Translations under genes and position numbers: made by a program | In this document: in pieces, positions 1-8,315 of the stretch | Layout: the number at the start of each line of letters is the position of its first letter | How positions within the stretch are numbered: the first letter of the stretch is position 1 | Origin: Candidatus Saccharimonadota bacterium | GTDB taxonomy: Bacteria; Patescibacteriota; Saccharimonadia; Saccharimonadales; Saccharimonadaceae | Length of the DNA: 20,777 nucleotides | Direction: 5' to 3' | Assembly (NCBI GenBank): GCA_900556885.1 | Contig: UNSQ01000010.1 | Span: 1-20,777 of the forward strand | Notes under the pieces: model-generated | The model's input: only the letters and a program-made list of their open reading frames with translations | Told to the model about the DNA's origin: nothing | Databases searched by the model: none

Positions 1-2330
1 GTAACGTTGCCGAGATGAAAACTGGTGAAGGTAAGACTCTTGTGGCGACATTGCCGACTTACTTGAATGCTTTGGAGGGCAAGGGTGTTCATGTGGTGAC
101 GGTTAATGACTATTTGGCGCAGCGCGACGCTGGTTGGATGGGTCAAGTGTATGATTTCCTAGGCCTGACTACTGGTGTGATTATTAACGAAGCGTCATTT
201 GTTTATGATAAAGATTACGACAATGAGCATCACGACGATCCTCGAATGCGAAAACTTCGTCCAGTTTCGCGTAAAGAGGCTTACGCTGCGGATATTACTT
301 ACGGCACGAATAACGAGTTTGGCTTTGACTATTTGCGCGACAACATGGTTAATGATGTCGATTTGCTCAGGCAGCGTGAATTGAACTTCGCAATCGTTGA
401 CGAGGTTGACTCAATTCTGATTGACGAGGCTCGTACGCCACTTATTATCTCTGCTCCAGCGGCTGAAAATCCTGACAATTATTACACGTTTGCCAAAATC
501 GCCGCGAAGTTGGTTCCGGAAGATTACGTTTTGGATGAGAAGCGCCGAAGTGTTGCTTTGACTGACGAGGGCGTTGAAAAAGTTCAGAAATTGTTGGGAA
601 TAAAAAACTTGTACACACCAGATCACGTGCGTAGTGTTTATCACATGGACCAAGCATTAAGGGCACAGACATTGTTCAAGCGCGACAAAGATTACGTTGT
701 AACCAACGACGGTGAAGTGATTATTGTTGACGAACATACTGGTCGTTTGATGCAGGGTCGCCGTTACAACGAAGGCTTACATCAGGCAATTGAGGCTAAA
801 GAAGGCGTTCCTGTGCTGGAAGAGAGCATGACCTTGGCGACAATTTCATTCCAGAATTACTTCCGTTTGTACAATAAATTGAGCGGTATGACTGGTACGG
901 CATTTACCGAAGCTGAGGAGTTCCAGCAAATTTATTCACTTGATGTTATCCAAATTCCACCGAACAAACCAGTTATTCGCGAGGATAAGGAAGACTTGAT
1001 TTTCAAGACTGAAAAGGCCAAATTGAAAGCTGTTGCTGAGGCGATTAAGGATTACCACAAGCAAGGTCGTCCTGTTTTGGTTGGCTCTGGCTCCATTGAA
1101 AAGAACGAGCAAATTGCCAAGTATTTGGAAAAAGAAGGTATTAAGTTTGAGATTTTGAACGCTAAGAATAATGAACGTGAGGCTGCGATTGTGGCGAAAG
1201 CTGGTGAAAAAGGCGCGATTACTTTGGCTACAAATATTGCTGGTCGCGGTACGGACATTAAGTTGGGTGAGGGCGTCAAGGAGCTTGGTGGCTTGGTTGT
1301 TATCGGTTCAGAGCGACATGAATCACGCCGAATTGATAATCAGCTCCGTGGTCGTGGCGGACGCCAGGGCGATCCAGGCGAGACTCAGTTTTACGTTTCG
1401 ACCGAAGATGATTTGATGCGAATTTTCCAGGGTGAGCGAATTGCGTCGTTGATGGATAGATTGGGCGTTGATGATGATACACCAATCAGAACTCGTGCCG
1501 TATCGAAAACATTGGAAGCGGCACAGAAGAGAGTTGAAGGCTATAATTTTGATACGCGTAAAAATGTTGTTCAATACGACAATGTGATTAACCGTCATCG
1601 TCGCGTCGTTTATGTTATGCGACGTAGGATTTTGGAAGGCGACAATATTAAGCCAGAAATTGAGCGATTGTTACGAGCTAAAGTTCACGAATTGACAACT
1701 CTTCCATCAAAGAATAATCCAAAGTTTGTCGAGGATTTCTCGGTTATTTTCCCGGTTGATAAGGAAAAAATTGAAAAGGTTGGTAAGGAAAAGAAAGATC
1801 GTTTGCGCTATGAGAAGGCGCTGGAGTTGGCTGAAGAAGCTTACGCGGAGAAAGAGCGTGAGATTGGCGCCGATGATTTGCGTGGAGTTGAGCGCGAAGT
1901 TTACATGGCGGTGTTGGATACATTGTGGATGCAACATTTGGAGAATATGCAACATTTGCGTGAGGGAATTCACTGGCGAAGTGTTGGGCAGCGCGATCCT
2001 TTGGTGGAATATCGATCAGAATCTCAGAAGTTGTTTGAGAGTTTACAGGCTAATCTCCGCGATGAAGTTTTGGCAACGATATTTAATATCCATAAAGCCG
2101 ACGCTACAGTTCGTCAATCTCAAGACGATGAATACGACACTGAGCTAACTAGGTTGGCGGAAAATGCCGTTGAGCGCGGTGTAAATGAAATTGGTTCGGG
2201 CGAGGAAAATCGCGACGATGACTTCTCTGTGAAAAAGGGCAAGACTAGCGCGGAATCAAATCGTGCGAAGAATCAAGCTCGAAAGAAGAAAAAGGCTCAG
2301 CGACAGAACCGTAAGAAAAATCGTAAATAA
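1..2330 (+). CDS. secA: Preprotein translocase ATPase SecA (5' end outside window)
   Basis: SecA is the cytoplasmic motor ATPase that pushes preproteins through the SecYEG channel. The frame is open from the first bases (codons from position 3 read NVAEMKTGEGKT), so the gene starts upstream; roughly the first 90 residues are missing. Numbering from the Met at base 15: Walker A GEGKT at 4-8, Walker B DEVD at 129-132 followed by SILIDEARTPLIIS, the NBD2 motif TNIAGRGTD near 406, and the helical scaffold motif beginning WMQHLENMQHLREG near 638. A segment of about 20 residues (around 61-85) sits before KREAYAADITYGTN-like sequence, which I recall from other CPR SecA proteins. The usual C-terminal CxCxSGxxxxxC zinc motif is absent; the protein ends in a Lys/Arg-rich tail. 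The M16 peptidase gene follows after 15 bases. Confidence 0.97.
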   Translation, partial: NVAEMKTGEGKTLVATLPTYLNALEGKGVHVVTVNDYLAQRDAGWMGQVYDFLGLTTGVIINEASFVYDKDYDNEHHDDPRMRKLRPVSRKEAYAADITYGTNNEFGFDYLRDNMVNDVDLLRQRELNFAIVDEVDSILIDEARTPLIISAPAAENPDNYYTFAKIAAKLVPEDYVLDEKRRSVALTDEGVEKVQKLLGIKNLYTPDHVRSVYHMDQALRAQTLFKRDKDYVVTNDGEVIIVDEHTGRLMQGRRYNEGLHQAIEAKEGVPVLEESMTLATISFQNYFRLYNKLSGMTGTAFTEAEEFQQIYSLDVIQIPPNKPVIREDKEDLIFKTEKAKLKAVAEAIKDYHKQGRPVLVGSGSIEKNEQIAKYLEKEGIKFEILNAKNNEREAAIVAKAGEKGAITLATNIAGRGTDIKLGEGVKELGGLVVIGSERHESRRIDNQLRGRGGRQGDPGETQFYVSTEDDLMRIFQGERIASLMDRLGVDDDTPIRTRAVSKTLEAAQKRVEGYNFDTRKNVVQYDNVINRHRRVVYVMRRRILEGDNIKPEIERLLRAKVHELTTLPSKNNPKFVEDFSVIFPVDKEKIEKVGKEKKDRLRYEKALELAEEAYAEKEREIGADDLRGVEREVYMAVLDTLWMQHLENMQHLREGIHWRSVGQRDPLVEYRSESQKLFESLQANLRDEVLATIFNIHKADATVRQSQDDEYDTELTRLAENAVERGVNEIGSGEENRDDDFSVKKGKTSAESNRAKNQARKKKKAQRQNRKKNRK

Positions 2331-2345
2331 TCAGAGAATTAGGCA

Positions 2346-3623
2346 ATGAAACATACAGTTGAGGAAATTAGACTGAAGAATGGTGCACGCGGCTTGTTGA
2401 TTGACGTTCCAGATGCTACGGTGATGAGTTTTCAGGTGCAATTCAGGGCGGGAAATCGCTACGTTTTGAATAAAGATATTTACGAAACGGCTCACATTAT
2501 GGAGCATATGGCGTTCGGCGCGAATGAAAAGTTTCGTTCGGAGCACAATTACGAGCAGGAATTTACCAAGAACGGCGCTTATCACAACGCTTACACTTCT
2601 GACTATTCAATGGTTTATGAAGCGATTTGTGCGGATTTTGAGTGGGACAGGATTTTGGAACTTCAGAGATTGGCTATTACAACGCCGCGATTCAATGCCG
2701 ATGAGCTTGAGGCGGAAAAGGGCAATGTTCGCTCTGAATTAACTGGTTATCTTAACAACCACAACCGCGTGATGTGGCCGCGTATTCAGCAGGCGCTGGG
2801 TGAAGATATTTTGACGTATAATCAGCGCCTAAAAACAATTGCTAATATTGAACTGAAAGACATTAAAAATCATCACAAGCGAACGCATACTTTGAAGAAT
2901 ATGCGGTTTGTGGTGGCTGGAAAAATGGCTGGGCGAAAAGCGGCTATTAAAGAACATCTTGAGGGTTGGCAATTAGAGACGGGCGAGCGATTTGTGATTC
3001 CGCGCGATGAACCACGCAGAGCTAATCCGGTTTTAGTTAGACGAAAAGAGGCGACGAATTTGACATTTGGCTGGTCGATGATGATTCCGCGCGAGTTAAG
3101 TGATGAAGAAGTCACGGCTATGAACGCATTGAACCACATTCTGACCGGCACGATGAGCTCACGGATTTTTGGCGCGGCTCGTAAAAAAGGCTTGGCGTAT
3201 GGTATTTTTAGTGATACATCGATTGGTTTTTACGATTCGGCTTGGGATTTTGGTGGACAAGTAAATGTCGAAACTGCAGAAAAGCTCTTTGATATTATCG
3301 TGAGAGAATTGAAGAAGGTTTTGGCTGGATCTATTTCTGAAGAAGATTTGGAAAGCGTGAAGTCGTATTCATTGGGTCGTTATCAAATGGGTGCTCAAAC
3401 TGTTGGGCAAGTAAGCAATTTTTACGTAGGACGATATTTTGCTGATGATTTCGTGAGAGATTATGCCGCCGTTCCAGATTCTATTTTGGCGGTAACTCCT
3501 GATCAGTTGATTGAAACGGCTCGTCAATTTTTTGCATCCAACACGTGGACGTTGGCGGCAGTTACTTCGGAAGAAAAAGAGCTATTAACAAAGCTGTACG
3601 ATAAGCTCGACAAGCTGTTCTAG
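2346..3623 (+). CDS. M16 family zinc metallopeptidase
   Basis: A 425-residue member of the M16 (pitrilysin/insulinase/processing peptidase) family, which cleaves peptides inside a two-lobed chamber. The inverted zinc motif HxxEH is H50-I-M-E53-H54. The third zinc ligand fits E131, exactly 77 residues after H54, the family spacing, with E124 upstream as in ExxxVRSE. The active-site set is therefore complete and the N-terminal lobe should be catalytic. The C-terminal lobe carries TGTMSSRIFGAARKKGLAYG near 260-280, the usual 'SSRLF..VREKGLAY' region. No signal peptide or membrane segment is seen, so it is probably cytoplasmic. It follows secA by 15 bases with only a weak purine stretch before the ATG and is probably cotranscribed with it. 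Substrate unknown; signal-peptide or peptide turnover is a guess from the neighbour. Confidence 0.9.
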   Translation: MKHTVEEIRLKNGARGLLIDVPDATVMSFQVQFRAGNRYVLNKDIYETAHIMEHMAFGANEKFRSEHNYEQEFTKNGAYHNAYTSDYSMVYEAICADFEWDRILELQRLAITTPRFNADELEAEKGNVRSELTGYLNNHNRVMWPRIQQALGEDILTYNQRLKTIANIELKDIKNHHKRTHTLKNMRFVVAGKMAGRKAAIKEHLEGWQLETGERFVIPRDEPRRANPVLVRRKEATNLTFGWSMMIPRELSDEEVTAMNALNHILTGTMSSRIFGAARKKGLAYGIFSDTSIGFYDSAWDFGGQVNVETAEKLFDIIVRELKKVLAGSISEEDLESVKSYSLGRYQMGAQTVGQVSNFYVGRYFADDFVRDYAAVPDSILAVTPDQLIETARQFFASNTWTLAAVTSEEKELLTKLYDKLDKLF

Positions 3624-3644
3624 GGCGTAATCGTAAATTGCCCG

Positions 3645-3653
3645 TGATATAAT
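3645..3653 (+). promoter_or_regulatory. Extended -10 promoter of murD (leaderless)
   Basis: TGaTATAAT with a perfect hexamer at 3648-3653. Six bases separate it from the murD ATG at 3660, so the standard start point (+7 from the hexamer end) falls on the A of the ATG. No -35 box is visible at the proper distance. Confidence 0.8.
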
Positions 3654-3659
3654 TAGGTT

Positions 3660-4904
3660 ATGAAAATTGTCATTGCTGGTTTTGGTGTCGAAGGTCAATC
3701 TAATTTGCGGTATTTCCGAGAGAAGTTTCCGGAAGCTGATTTTTTGGTGGCGGACGAGTGTGAAAAAGTAGATAATTTGCCGGAAAACGTGGCTTATCAG
3801 ACGGGATTTTCGGGGCTGGATGACGCGGATTTAATCGTTAGGTCGCCAAGTCTTCCGCCAAAAAAGATAAAGACTAACGGTCGAATTTGGTCATCGACTA
3901 ATGAGTTTTTTGCCAATTGCCCAGCGACTATAATTGGCGTGACTGGCACAAAAGGCAAGGGGACGACGTGTAGTTTTATCTCGTCGATTTTGTGCGCGGC
4001 AGGTAAAACCGTTCATTTGGTGGGAAATATTGGCGTGCCGGCTTTGGATATTTTGCCGAAAATTGAGAAAAATGACATTGTTGTTTACGAATTGTCCAGT
4101 TTTCAATTGTGGGATTTGCAGAAATCTCCGCACGTCGCCGTGGTGCTGATGATTGAACCTGACCACTTGAACGTTCACGCTGATTTTAATGATTATTTGG
4201 CAGCAAAAGCGAATATTGCCAAGTTCCAAACGGCGGACGATTATGTTGTCTATAATTCTCAAAATGAGTTTAGTTCGTCGATTGCAGATGCGAGTTTGGC
4301 GCAGAAAAAGGAATATCCATTTGCTCTTTCGGACGATATAATTTCTGCGATTCGCTTGCCAGGGAGGCATAATGTCGACAATGCGTGCGCAGCGATAGCG
4401 GCGGTAAAGTCGATTTTGCCGAACGTGTCGGATGATGAGATAAAGAGGGGGCTTAGCGAGTTTACAGGGTTACCGCATCGACTGAAGTTTGTTGCTGAAA
4501 AATACGGTGTGAAATATTACGATGACAGCATTTCGACCACTCCGGGCAGTGCGATTGCGGCATTAAAAGCTTTTGCGGAGCCGAAAATTTTGATTTTGGG
4601 CGGCTCAGATAAGGGCGCAGACTACTCTGAATTAGCGAAAGAAATTGCCCGACAAAACGTGCGATCGATAATTATCAATGGTGCTAACGCTGATGAAATT
4701 AGGGAAGTTTTAAGGGAAGAAAAAGTTGATTGCGAGATTGTCCAATTGAATATGGCGGGAATGAAAGAAGTTGCCAAATCAGCCAAAAATAAAGCGCAAT
4801 CTGGCGACGTGGTGATTCTTAGCCCAGCGGCTGCCAGCTTTGATATGTTTAAGAGTTATTCTGATCGTGGCGAGCAATTTGTCGCCGCCGTAGAAGAGCT
4901 TTAA
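3660..4904 (+). CDS. murD: UDP-N-acetylmuramoylalanine--D-glutamate ligase MurD
   Basis: MurD adds D-glutamate to UDP-MurNAc-L-Ala in the cytoplasmic phase of peptidoglycan synthesis, using ATP. The 414-residue protein opens with a Rossmann-like UDP-binding domain ([13 protein letters not shown], 3-15). The ATP-binding loop is GTKGKGTT at 96-103, then YELSSFQL at 143-150 and EPDHLNVH at 166-173 of the central domain. It closes with the ligase C-terminal domain, including GGSDKGADY and [10 protein letters not shown] (388-397), which are characteristic of MurD rather than MurC/E/F. The P-loop differs from the textbook GTNGKS/T but matches what I recall of CPR MurD. It is transcribed from its own promoter, with no leader expected. 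Its stop codon overlaps the stop of the convergent hpt gene. Confidence 0.93.
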   Translation: MKIVIAGFGVEGQSNLRYFREKFPEADFLVADECEKVDNLPENVAYQTGFSGLDDADLIVRSPSLPPKKIKTNGRIWSSTNEFFANCPATIIGVTGTKGKGTTCSFISSILCAAGKTVHLVGNIGVPALDILPKIEKNDIVVYELSSFQLWDLQKSPHVAVVLMIEPDHLNVHADFNDYLAAKANIAKFQTADDYVVYNSQNEFSSSIADASLAQKKEYPFALSDDIISAIRLPGRHNVDNACAAIAAVKSILPNVSDDEIKRGLSEFTGLPHRLKFVAEKYGVKYYDDSISTTPGSAIAALKAFAEPKILILGGSDKGADYSELAKEIARQNVRSIIINGANADEIREVLREEKVDCEIVQLNMAGMKEVAKSAKNKAQSGDVVILSPAAASFDMFKSYSDRGEQFVAAVEEL

Positions 4905-5440
4905 TCTTGATAGACTTCTGGTTTTAAGACGCCGATGTATGGCAAGTTGCGATATTGCTGGCGAAAATCCAGACCGTAGCCAACGACAAATTCATTCGGC
5001 GTATCGATGCCGACGTAATCGGCTTTTGCGTCAACTTCGCGCCGCGCTGGCTTGTCTAATAGTGAACATATTTTTACCGACGCAGCATTTTTTGCGGCAA
5101 ATAATTCTCTTAGCGCCTGGGCGGTTCGACCGCTGTCAATTATGTCCTCAACTATCAACACATGCCTATCCGTCACATCGGTATCCAAATCTTTGATGAT
5201 TTTTACAGATCCGGAAGATTTTATGTCATCGCCGTAGCTGGAAACCGCCATGAAATCAATTTCCATATAGCAATCCATCGCCTGTATCAAGTCGATCATA
5301 AACGGTGCTGCGCCGCGTAAAATGCCCACGACAACAGGATTTTTATCGTGATAATCCTCGGTCAATTTTTTCCCAAGTTTCTGAACTGCCGTTTTTATTT
5401 CTTCGTTCGTAAATAGAATTTTCTCAATATCTTTATCCAT
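4901..5440 (-). CDS. hpt: Hypoxanthine phosphoribosyltransferase
   Basis: Purine salvage enzyme converting hypoxanthine or guanine plus PRPP to IMP or GMP. The 179-residue length is normal. Visible motifs: LRGA at 41-44 (pyrophosphate loop), SSYG at 67-70 (flexible loop), the PRPP-binding signature [13 protein letters not shown] at 94-106 with the two adjacent acidic residues, LLDK at 127-130 (base-contacting Lys), and the C-terminal [18 protein letters not shown]. It is cytoplasmic. The gene runs against murD and shares the palindrome TTAA with it, so the two stop codons overlap. Upstream it is divergent from prfB, with only 51 bases between the two start codons. Confidence 0.95.
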   Translation of the reverse strand: MDKDIEKILFTNEEIKTAVQKLGKKLTEDYHDKNPVVVGILRGAAPFMIDLIQAMDCYMEIDFMAVSSYGDDIKSSGSVKIIKDLDTDVTDRHVLIVEDIIDSGRTAQALRELFAAKNAASVKICSLLDKPARREVDAKADYVGIDTPNEFVVGYGLDFRQQYRNLPYIGVLKPEVYQD

Positions 5441-5446
5441 CTTTTT

Positions 5447-5455
5447 ATTTTAACA
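5447..5455 (-). promoter_or_regulatory. Extended -10 promoter of hpt (leaderless)
   Basis: On the minus strand the bases read TGtTAAAAT. The hexamer occupies 5452-5447, and six bases (AAAAAG) then lead to the ATG at 5440, so the predicted transcription start is the A of the ATG. Confidence 0.75.
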
Positions 5456-5475
5456 GAGAATTGGGTGCTGAAAAA

Positions 5476-5484
5476 TGGTACAAT
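5476..5484 (+). promoter_or_regulatory. Extended -10 promoter of prfB (leaderless)
   Basis: TGgTACAAT with the hexamer at 5479-5484. The predicted start point, 5491, lies one base before the ATG at 5492. The GTG at 5465, which would add nine codons, lies upstream of this promoter and would not be in the transcript. Confidence 0.75.
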
Positions 5485-5491
5485 AAAATAT

Positions 5492-6583
5492 ATGCAACCG
5501 CTAAAAAAGAAAATTGGTGAATTAGAAAAAGAAATTGAACAGGCTAAAAAAGCGCTGAAGTTTTCTGATTTGGAGCAGAAATTGGCGGAGCTGGATGATC
5601 AATTGAACCAGCCGGAAATTTGGAATAATCCTGATTATGCCCAAGAACTAACAAAGCAAGCTGCCAGCCTTCGTCAGACTGTCGAGCCTTGGCAGACTTT
5701 GACGGTGCAGGTTGGTGATATGGTGGAGTTGATGGAGCTTGGCGATGACGATTTGTTGCCGGAATTCCAAGCGCAGATTGAAGCGATTGAGAAGAGTTTT
5801 GAGAGTCATAAAACCGATTTGTTGTTTTCTGGCGAATATGACAACCGTTCGGCAATTATGCGTATTTCTGCTGGAGTTGGTGGACTGGACGCTCAGGATT
5901 TTGCGGCGATGTTGGAGCGAATGTATTTGCGCTGGGCGGAAAAGTCTGGCATGAAAGTTGATACGCTGGAACGCTCGACAAATGACGACGCTGGAATTAA
6001 AACGGTCGTCTTGGAGATTTCTGGATCCTTTGCTTATGGAAAATTGCGGTCGGAAAATGGCGTGCATCGTTTGGTGCGATTGAGTCCGTTTAATGCGGAC
6101 AATTTGCGCCAGACTAGTTTTGCGCTTGTCGAGGTTTTGCCGAAAATTGATGCGCCCGATGAAATATCAATTGACCCGAATGATTTAAGAATTGATGTCT
6201 ATCGTTCGGGCGGTAAGGGCGGTCAAGGTGTGAATACGACGGATTCGGCAGTTCGGGTGACGCATGAGCCGACGGGAATTACGGTGGCTATTCAGAATGA
6301 GCGTTCACAGATTCAGAATAAAGAAACGGCGTTGAAGATTCTGCGGTCAAAATTGCTAGCGATGAAATTAGAGCAACACGCCGAAACTCTGTCTGATCTT
6401 AGGGCTGGCGAATCGGCAAACTGGGGCAGCCAAATTAGAAATTACGTTTTGCATCCATATACGCTAGTTAAAGATACGCGCACAAAGCACGAAAATCGCA
6501 ACGCTCAAGGTGTTTTGGACGGCGATATTGACGAATTTATCACGGCATATTTAGAACAAAATGCTAATTCTAAAAATATTTAG
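5492..6583 (+). CDS. prfB: Peptide chain release factor 2 (RF2)
   Basis: RF2 reads UAA and UGA stop codons on the ribosome and triggers peptide release. From the ATG at 5492 it is 363 residues, the usual RF2 length. Residues 198-200 are SPF, the RF2 stop-recognition tripeptide (RF1 has PxT). The catalytic GGQ is at 243-245 in SGGKGGQGVNTTDSAVR; a Gly replaces the His that follows GGQ in many RF2 proteins. The N-terminal region is a long helical pair. The frame is continuous, with no in-frame UGA and no sign of the programmed frameshift used in Escherichia coli prfB. A GTG at 5465 would extend it by nine codons, but the promoter position favours 5492. An active RF2 agrees with UGA being a stop in this genome. 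Confidence 0.95.
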   Translation: MQPLKKKIGELEKEIEQAKKALKFSDLEQKLAELDDQLNQPEIWNNPDYAQELTKQAASLRQTVEPWQTLTVQVGDMVELMELGDDDLLPEFQAQIEAIEKSFESHKTDLLFSGEYDNRSAIMRISAGVGGLDAQDFAAMLERMYLRWAEKSGMKVDTLERSTNDDAGIKTVVLEISGSFAYGKLRSENGVHRLVRLSPFNADNLRQTSFALVEVLPKIDAPDEISIDPNDLRIDVYRSGGKGGQGVNTTDSAVRVTHEPTGITVAIQNERSQIQNKETALKILRSKLLAMKLEQHAETLSDLRAGESANWGSQIRNYVLHPYTLVKDTRTKHENRNAQGVLDGDIDEFITAYLEQNANSKNI

Positions 6584-6587
6584 CTTA

Positions 6588-6596
6588 TGGTATAAT
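6588..6596 (+). promoter_or_regulatory. Extended -10 promoter of ftsE-ftsX (leaderless)
   Basis: TGgTATAAT, perfect hexamer at 6591-6596, seven bases before the ftsE ATG at 6604. The predicted start point is 6603. It begins just after the prfB stop codon. Confidence 0.78.
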
Positions 6597-6603
6597 ACTA
6601 TTA

Positions 6604-7287
6604 ATGATTCTGTTAGATAGGGTAACGAAGAACTACGGAAAAAGTAACAAGCCGGCGCTGAATCGAGCAAGCATTCATGTTGGCGCTGGTGAATTTGTGA
6701 TTATTGTTGGTACGTCGGGTGCTGGCAAGTCGACACTTTTGAAGCTTTTGACTCGCGAAGAAAAGCCAAGCTCTGGAAAAATTGTGGTTGGCGGAATTGA
6801 TTATGACAATTTGAAGGACAAGCATATTCCGCTGTTGCGTCGTAAAATTGGCGTGGTTTTTCAGGATTTTAAGTTGCTTCCGAATCGAACGGTGTTTGAA
6901 AATGTGGCGTTTGCGTTGGAAATTGCTGGAATGACAAATCGGGAAATTAAGGCAACTGTGCCGAAGGTGATTGAGTTGGTTGGTCTTAAGGGGAAGGAAA
7001 AGCAATTTCCTCATCAGCTTTCTGGTGGTGAGCGTCAGCGTGTAGCAATTGCGCGTGCGGTGGTGCGTCAGCCGAAGATTTTGATTGCAGATGAGCCAAC
7101 TGGAAACCTAGACCCGAAGCACAGCTGGGACATTGTTCGCCTGCTAGAAAAAATTAACAAGTATGGCACGACGGTTATTTTGACGACTCACAACGTGGAG
7201 ATTGTTAATAAATTGAAGCGGCGCGTTATTACAATTGATCATGGTAAAATCACCTCTGATCAGGCGAGGGGGAGTTATAAGCAGTAA
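6604..7287 (+). CDS. ftsE: Cell division ATP-binding protein FtsE
   Basis: ATPase half of the FtsEX complex, an ABC-type machine that does not transport but uses ATP hydrolysis to switch on a peptidoglycan hydrolase at the division site. The 227-residue protein has Walker A GTSGAGKS at 36-43, a Q-loop at Q87 (VVFQDFKLLPNRTVFENV, typical of FtsE), the ABC signature LSGGE at 139-143, Walker B ILIADE at 159-164 with the following GNLD, and the switch His196. It acts at the inner face of the membrane with FtsX. Its TAA stop overlaps the ftsX ATG by one base (TAATG), which suggests translational coupling. Confidence 0.96.
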   Translation: MILLDRVTKNYGKSNKPALNRASIHVGAGEFVIIVGTSGAGKSTLLKLLTREEKPSSGKIVVGGIDYDNLKDKHIPLLRRKIGVVFQDFKLLPNRTVFENVAFALEIAGMTNREIKATVPKVIELVGLKGKEKQFPHQLSGGERQRVAIARAVVRQPKILIADEPTGNLDPKHSWDIVRLLEKINKYGTTVILTTHNVEIVNKLKRRVITIDHGKITSDQARGSYKQ

Positions 7288-8273
7288 TGAAATCATCTAA
7301 TAAGTCAAACAAAAATAAAGAAACTATCCGTATACGTCAGCGTCGACGAGGTTGGCTAACTTTTGTCAGAATGTGCCGATATGGTATCAATAACTTCAGT
7401 CGTAATGCATGGCTGACAATTGCTGCAACTGCGGTGATGAGCGTCACGTTGATTATCGTGTTTATAACATTATCAGCGCGTCAGGTTTTGGTTGATACCG
7501 TTTCAAATGTCTCCAAGCGTGCCGATATGTCAATCTACTTAAAGGGCGACACGCCAGAAAAAACGATTAAAACGATTAAATCTCGAATTGAAAAATTAGA
7601 TAATGTCGATAGCGTTAAGTATATTTCCGCAGAAGAAGCGCGTGAAAAGCAAGCCGATCAATATAAGGACAATCCAGATACGCTTGAGGCGATTCGCGAG
7701 TCTAGTAATGAGATGTCGGCGACGCTTCGTGTTTCCGTGAAGGAACTGAATAACCAGCAGTCATTAAATAATTTTGTTAAAACAGATGATCTGTATAAAA
7801 AGTACAAAGATCCTAACAGGGAACCATCATTCTCAGGTGAGCGCCAGCAAGCTATTAAAACAGTTGGTAGTTGGGTGAGATTGGCGAGTATTGGAGGGTC
7901 AATCGCTACGGTTGTTTTCGTGGTGATTTCATCGCTTGTGGTCTTTAACACCATTCGTATGGCAATTTTCAACCGCAAGGACGAGATTGAGATGATGAAG
8001 TTGATTGGCGCAGAGCGTAGTTTCATCAGAGGTCCGTTTATCGTTGAGGCTATAATGTACGGATTTATCGCGGCAATTATCGCAACGGTGGTTGGGTACG
8101 GACTGTTAATTTTTGCACATGATCCGATGGTAAAATACGGAATTCCTATCGATAATCTTTTGAATCATCTAAAAATGTACGGCGTGCTGGTTTTCTTGAG
8201 TATGATTCTGGTCGGCGCGGCAATTGGCGTGACGTCATCCTGGGTGGCAACTCGCAAATATCTTAAGTTGTAA
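7287..8273 (+). CDS. ftsX: Cell division protein FtsX
   Basis: Membrane half of FtsEX. The 328 residues have a basic cytoplasmic N-terminus, a first membrane segment near 44-63, an extracytoplasmic domain of about 130 residues (70-195) that in the family binds a hydrolase or adaptor, then three more membrane segments near 200-222, 250-272 and 298-318. The motif RKDEIEMMKLIGAERSFIRGPF lies between segments 2 and 3, the usual FtsX/MacB-fold cytoplasmic loop contacting the ATPase. A GGGGGAG stretch at 7268-7274, 12 bases before the ATG, can serve as ribosome binding site. The gene for the probable FtsX-regulated hydrolase follows 42 bases later. Confidence 0.95.
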   Translation: MKSSNKSNKNKETIRIRQRRRGWLTFVRMCRYGINNFSRNAWLTIAATAVMSVTLIIVFITLSARQVLVDTVSNVSKRADMSIYLKGDTPEKTIKTIKSRIEKLDNVDSVKYISAEEAREKQADQYKDNPDTLEAIRESSNEMSATLRVSVKELNNQQSLNNFVKTDDLYKKYKDPNREPSFSGERQQAIKTVGSWVRLASIGGSIATVVFVVISSLVVFNTIRMAIFNRKDEIEMMKLIGAERSFIRGPFIVEAIMYGFIAAIIATVVGYGLLIFAHDPMVKYGIPIDNLLNHLKMYGVLVFLSMILVGAAIGVTSSWVATRKYLKL

Positions 8274-8279
8274 AAGTCC

Positions 8280-8309
8280 TTGACATGCTGATTATGCTTA
8301 TGCTAACAT
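8280..8309 (+). promoter_or_regulatory. Promoter of the CHAP hydrolase gene (full -35 and extended -10)
   Basis: Consensus -35 TTGACA at 8280-8285, spacer of 18 bases, and TGcTAACAT with the -10 at 8304-8309. The predicted start point, 8316, is the A of the hydrolase ATG. This is one of the few promoters here with a clear -35, which suggests strong expression separate from ftsEX. Confidence 0.8.
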
Positions 8310-8315
8310 AGATGT

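Noticed and set aside
3891..4370. A 159-codon open frame on the minus strand inside murD
   Set aside because: It lies wholly antisense to a clearly coding gene. Its translation is rich in Arg/Asn/His with no recognisable domain and no ribosome binding site, as expected for a shadow frame.
5465..5491. GTG start for prfB, adding nine residues
   Set aside because: It lies upstream of the extended -10 box at 5476-5484, and RF2 proteins do not need the extra residues.
5492..5600. Programmed frameshift in prfB as in Escherichia coli
   Set aside because: The frame is uninterrupted from 5492 to 6583, and no in-frame UGA or slippery site is present near codon 25.
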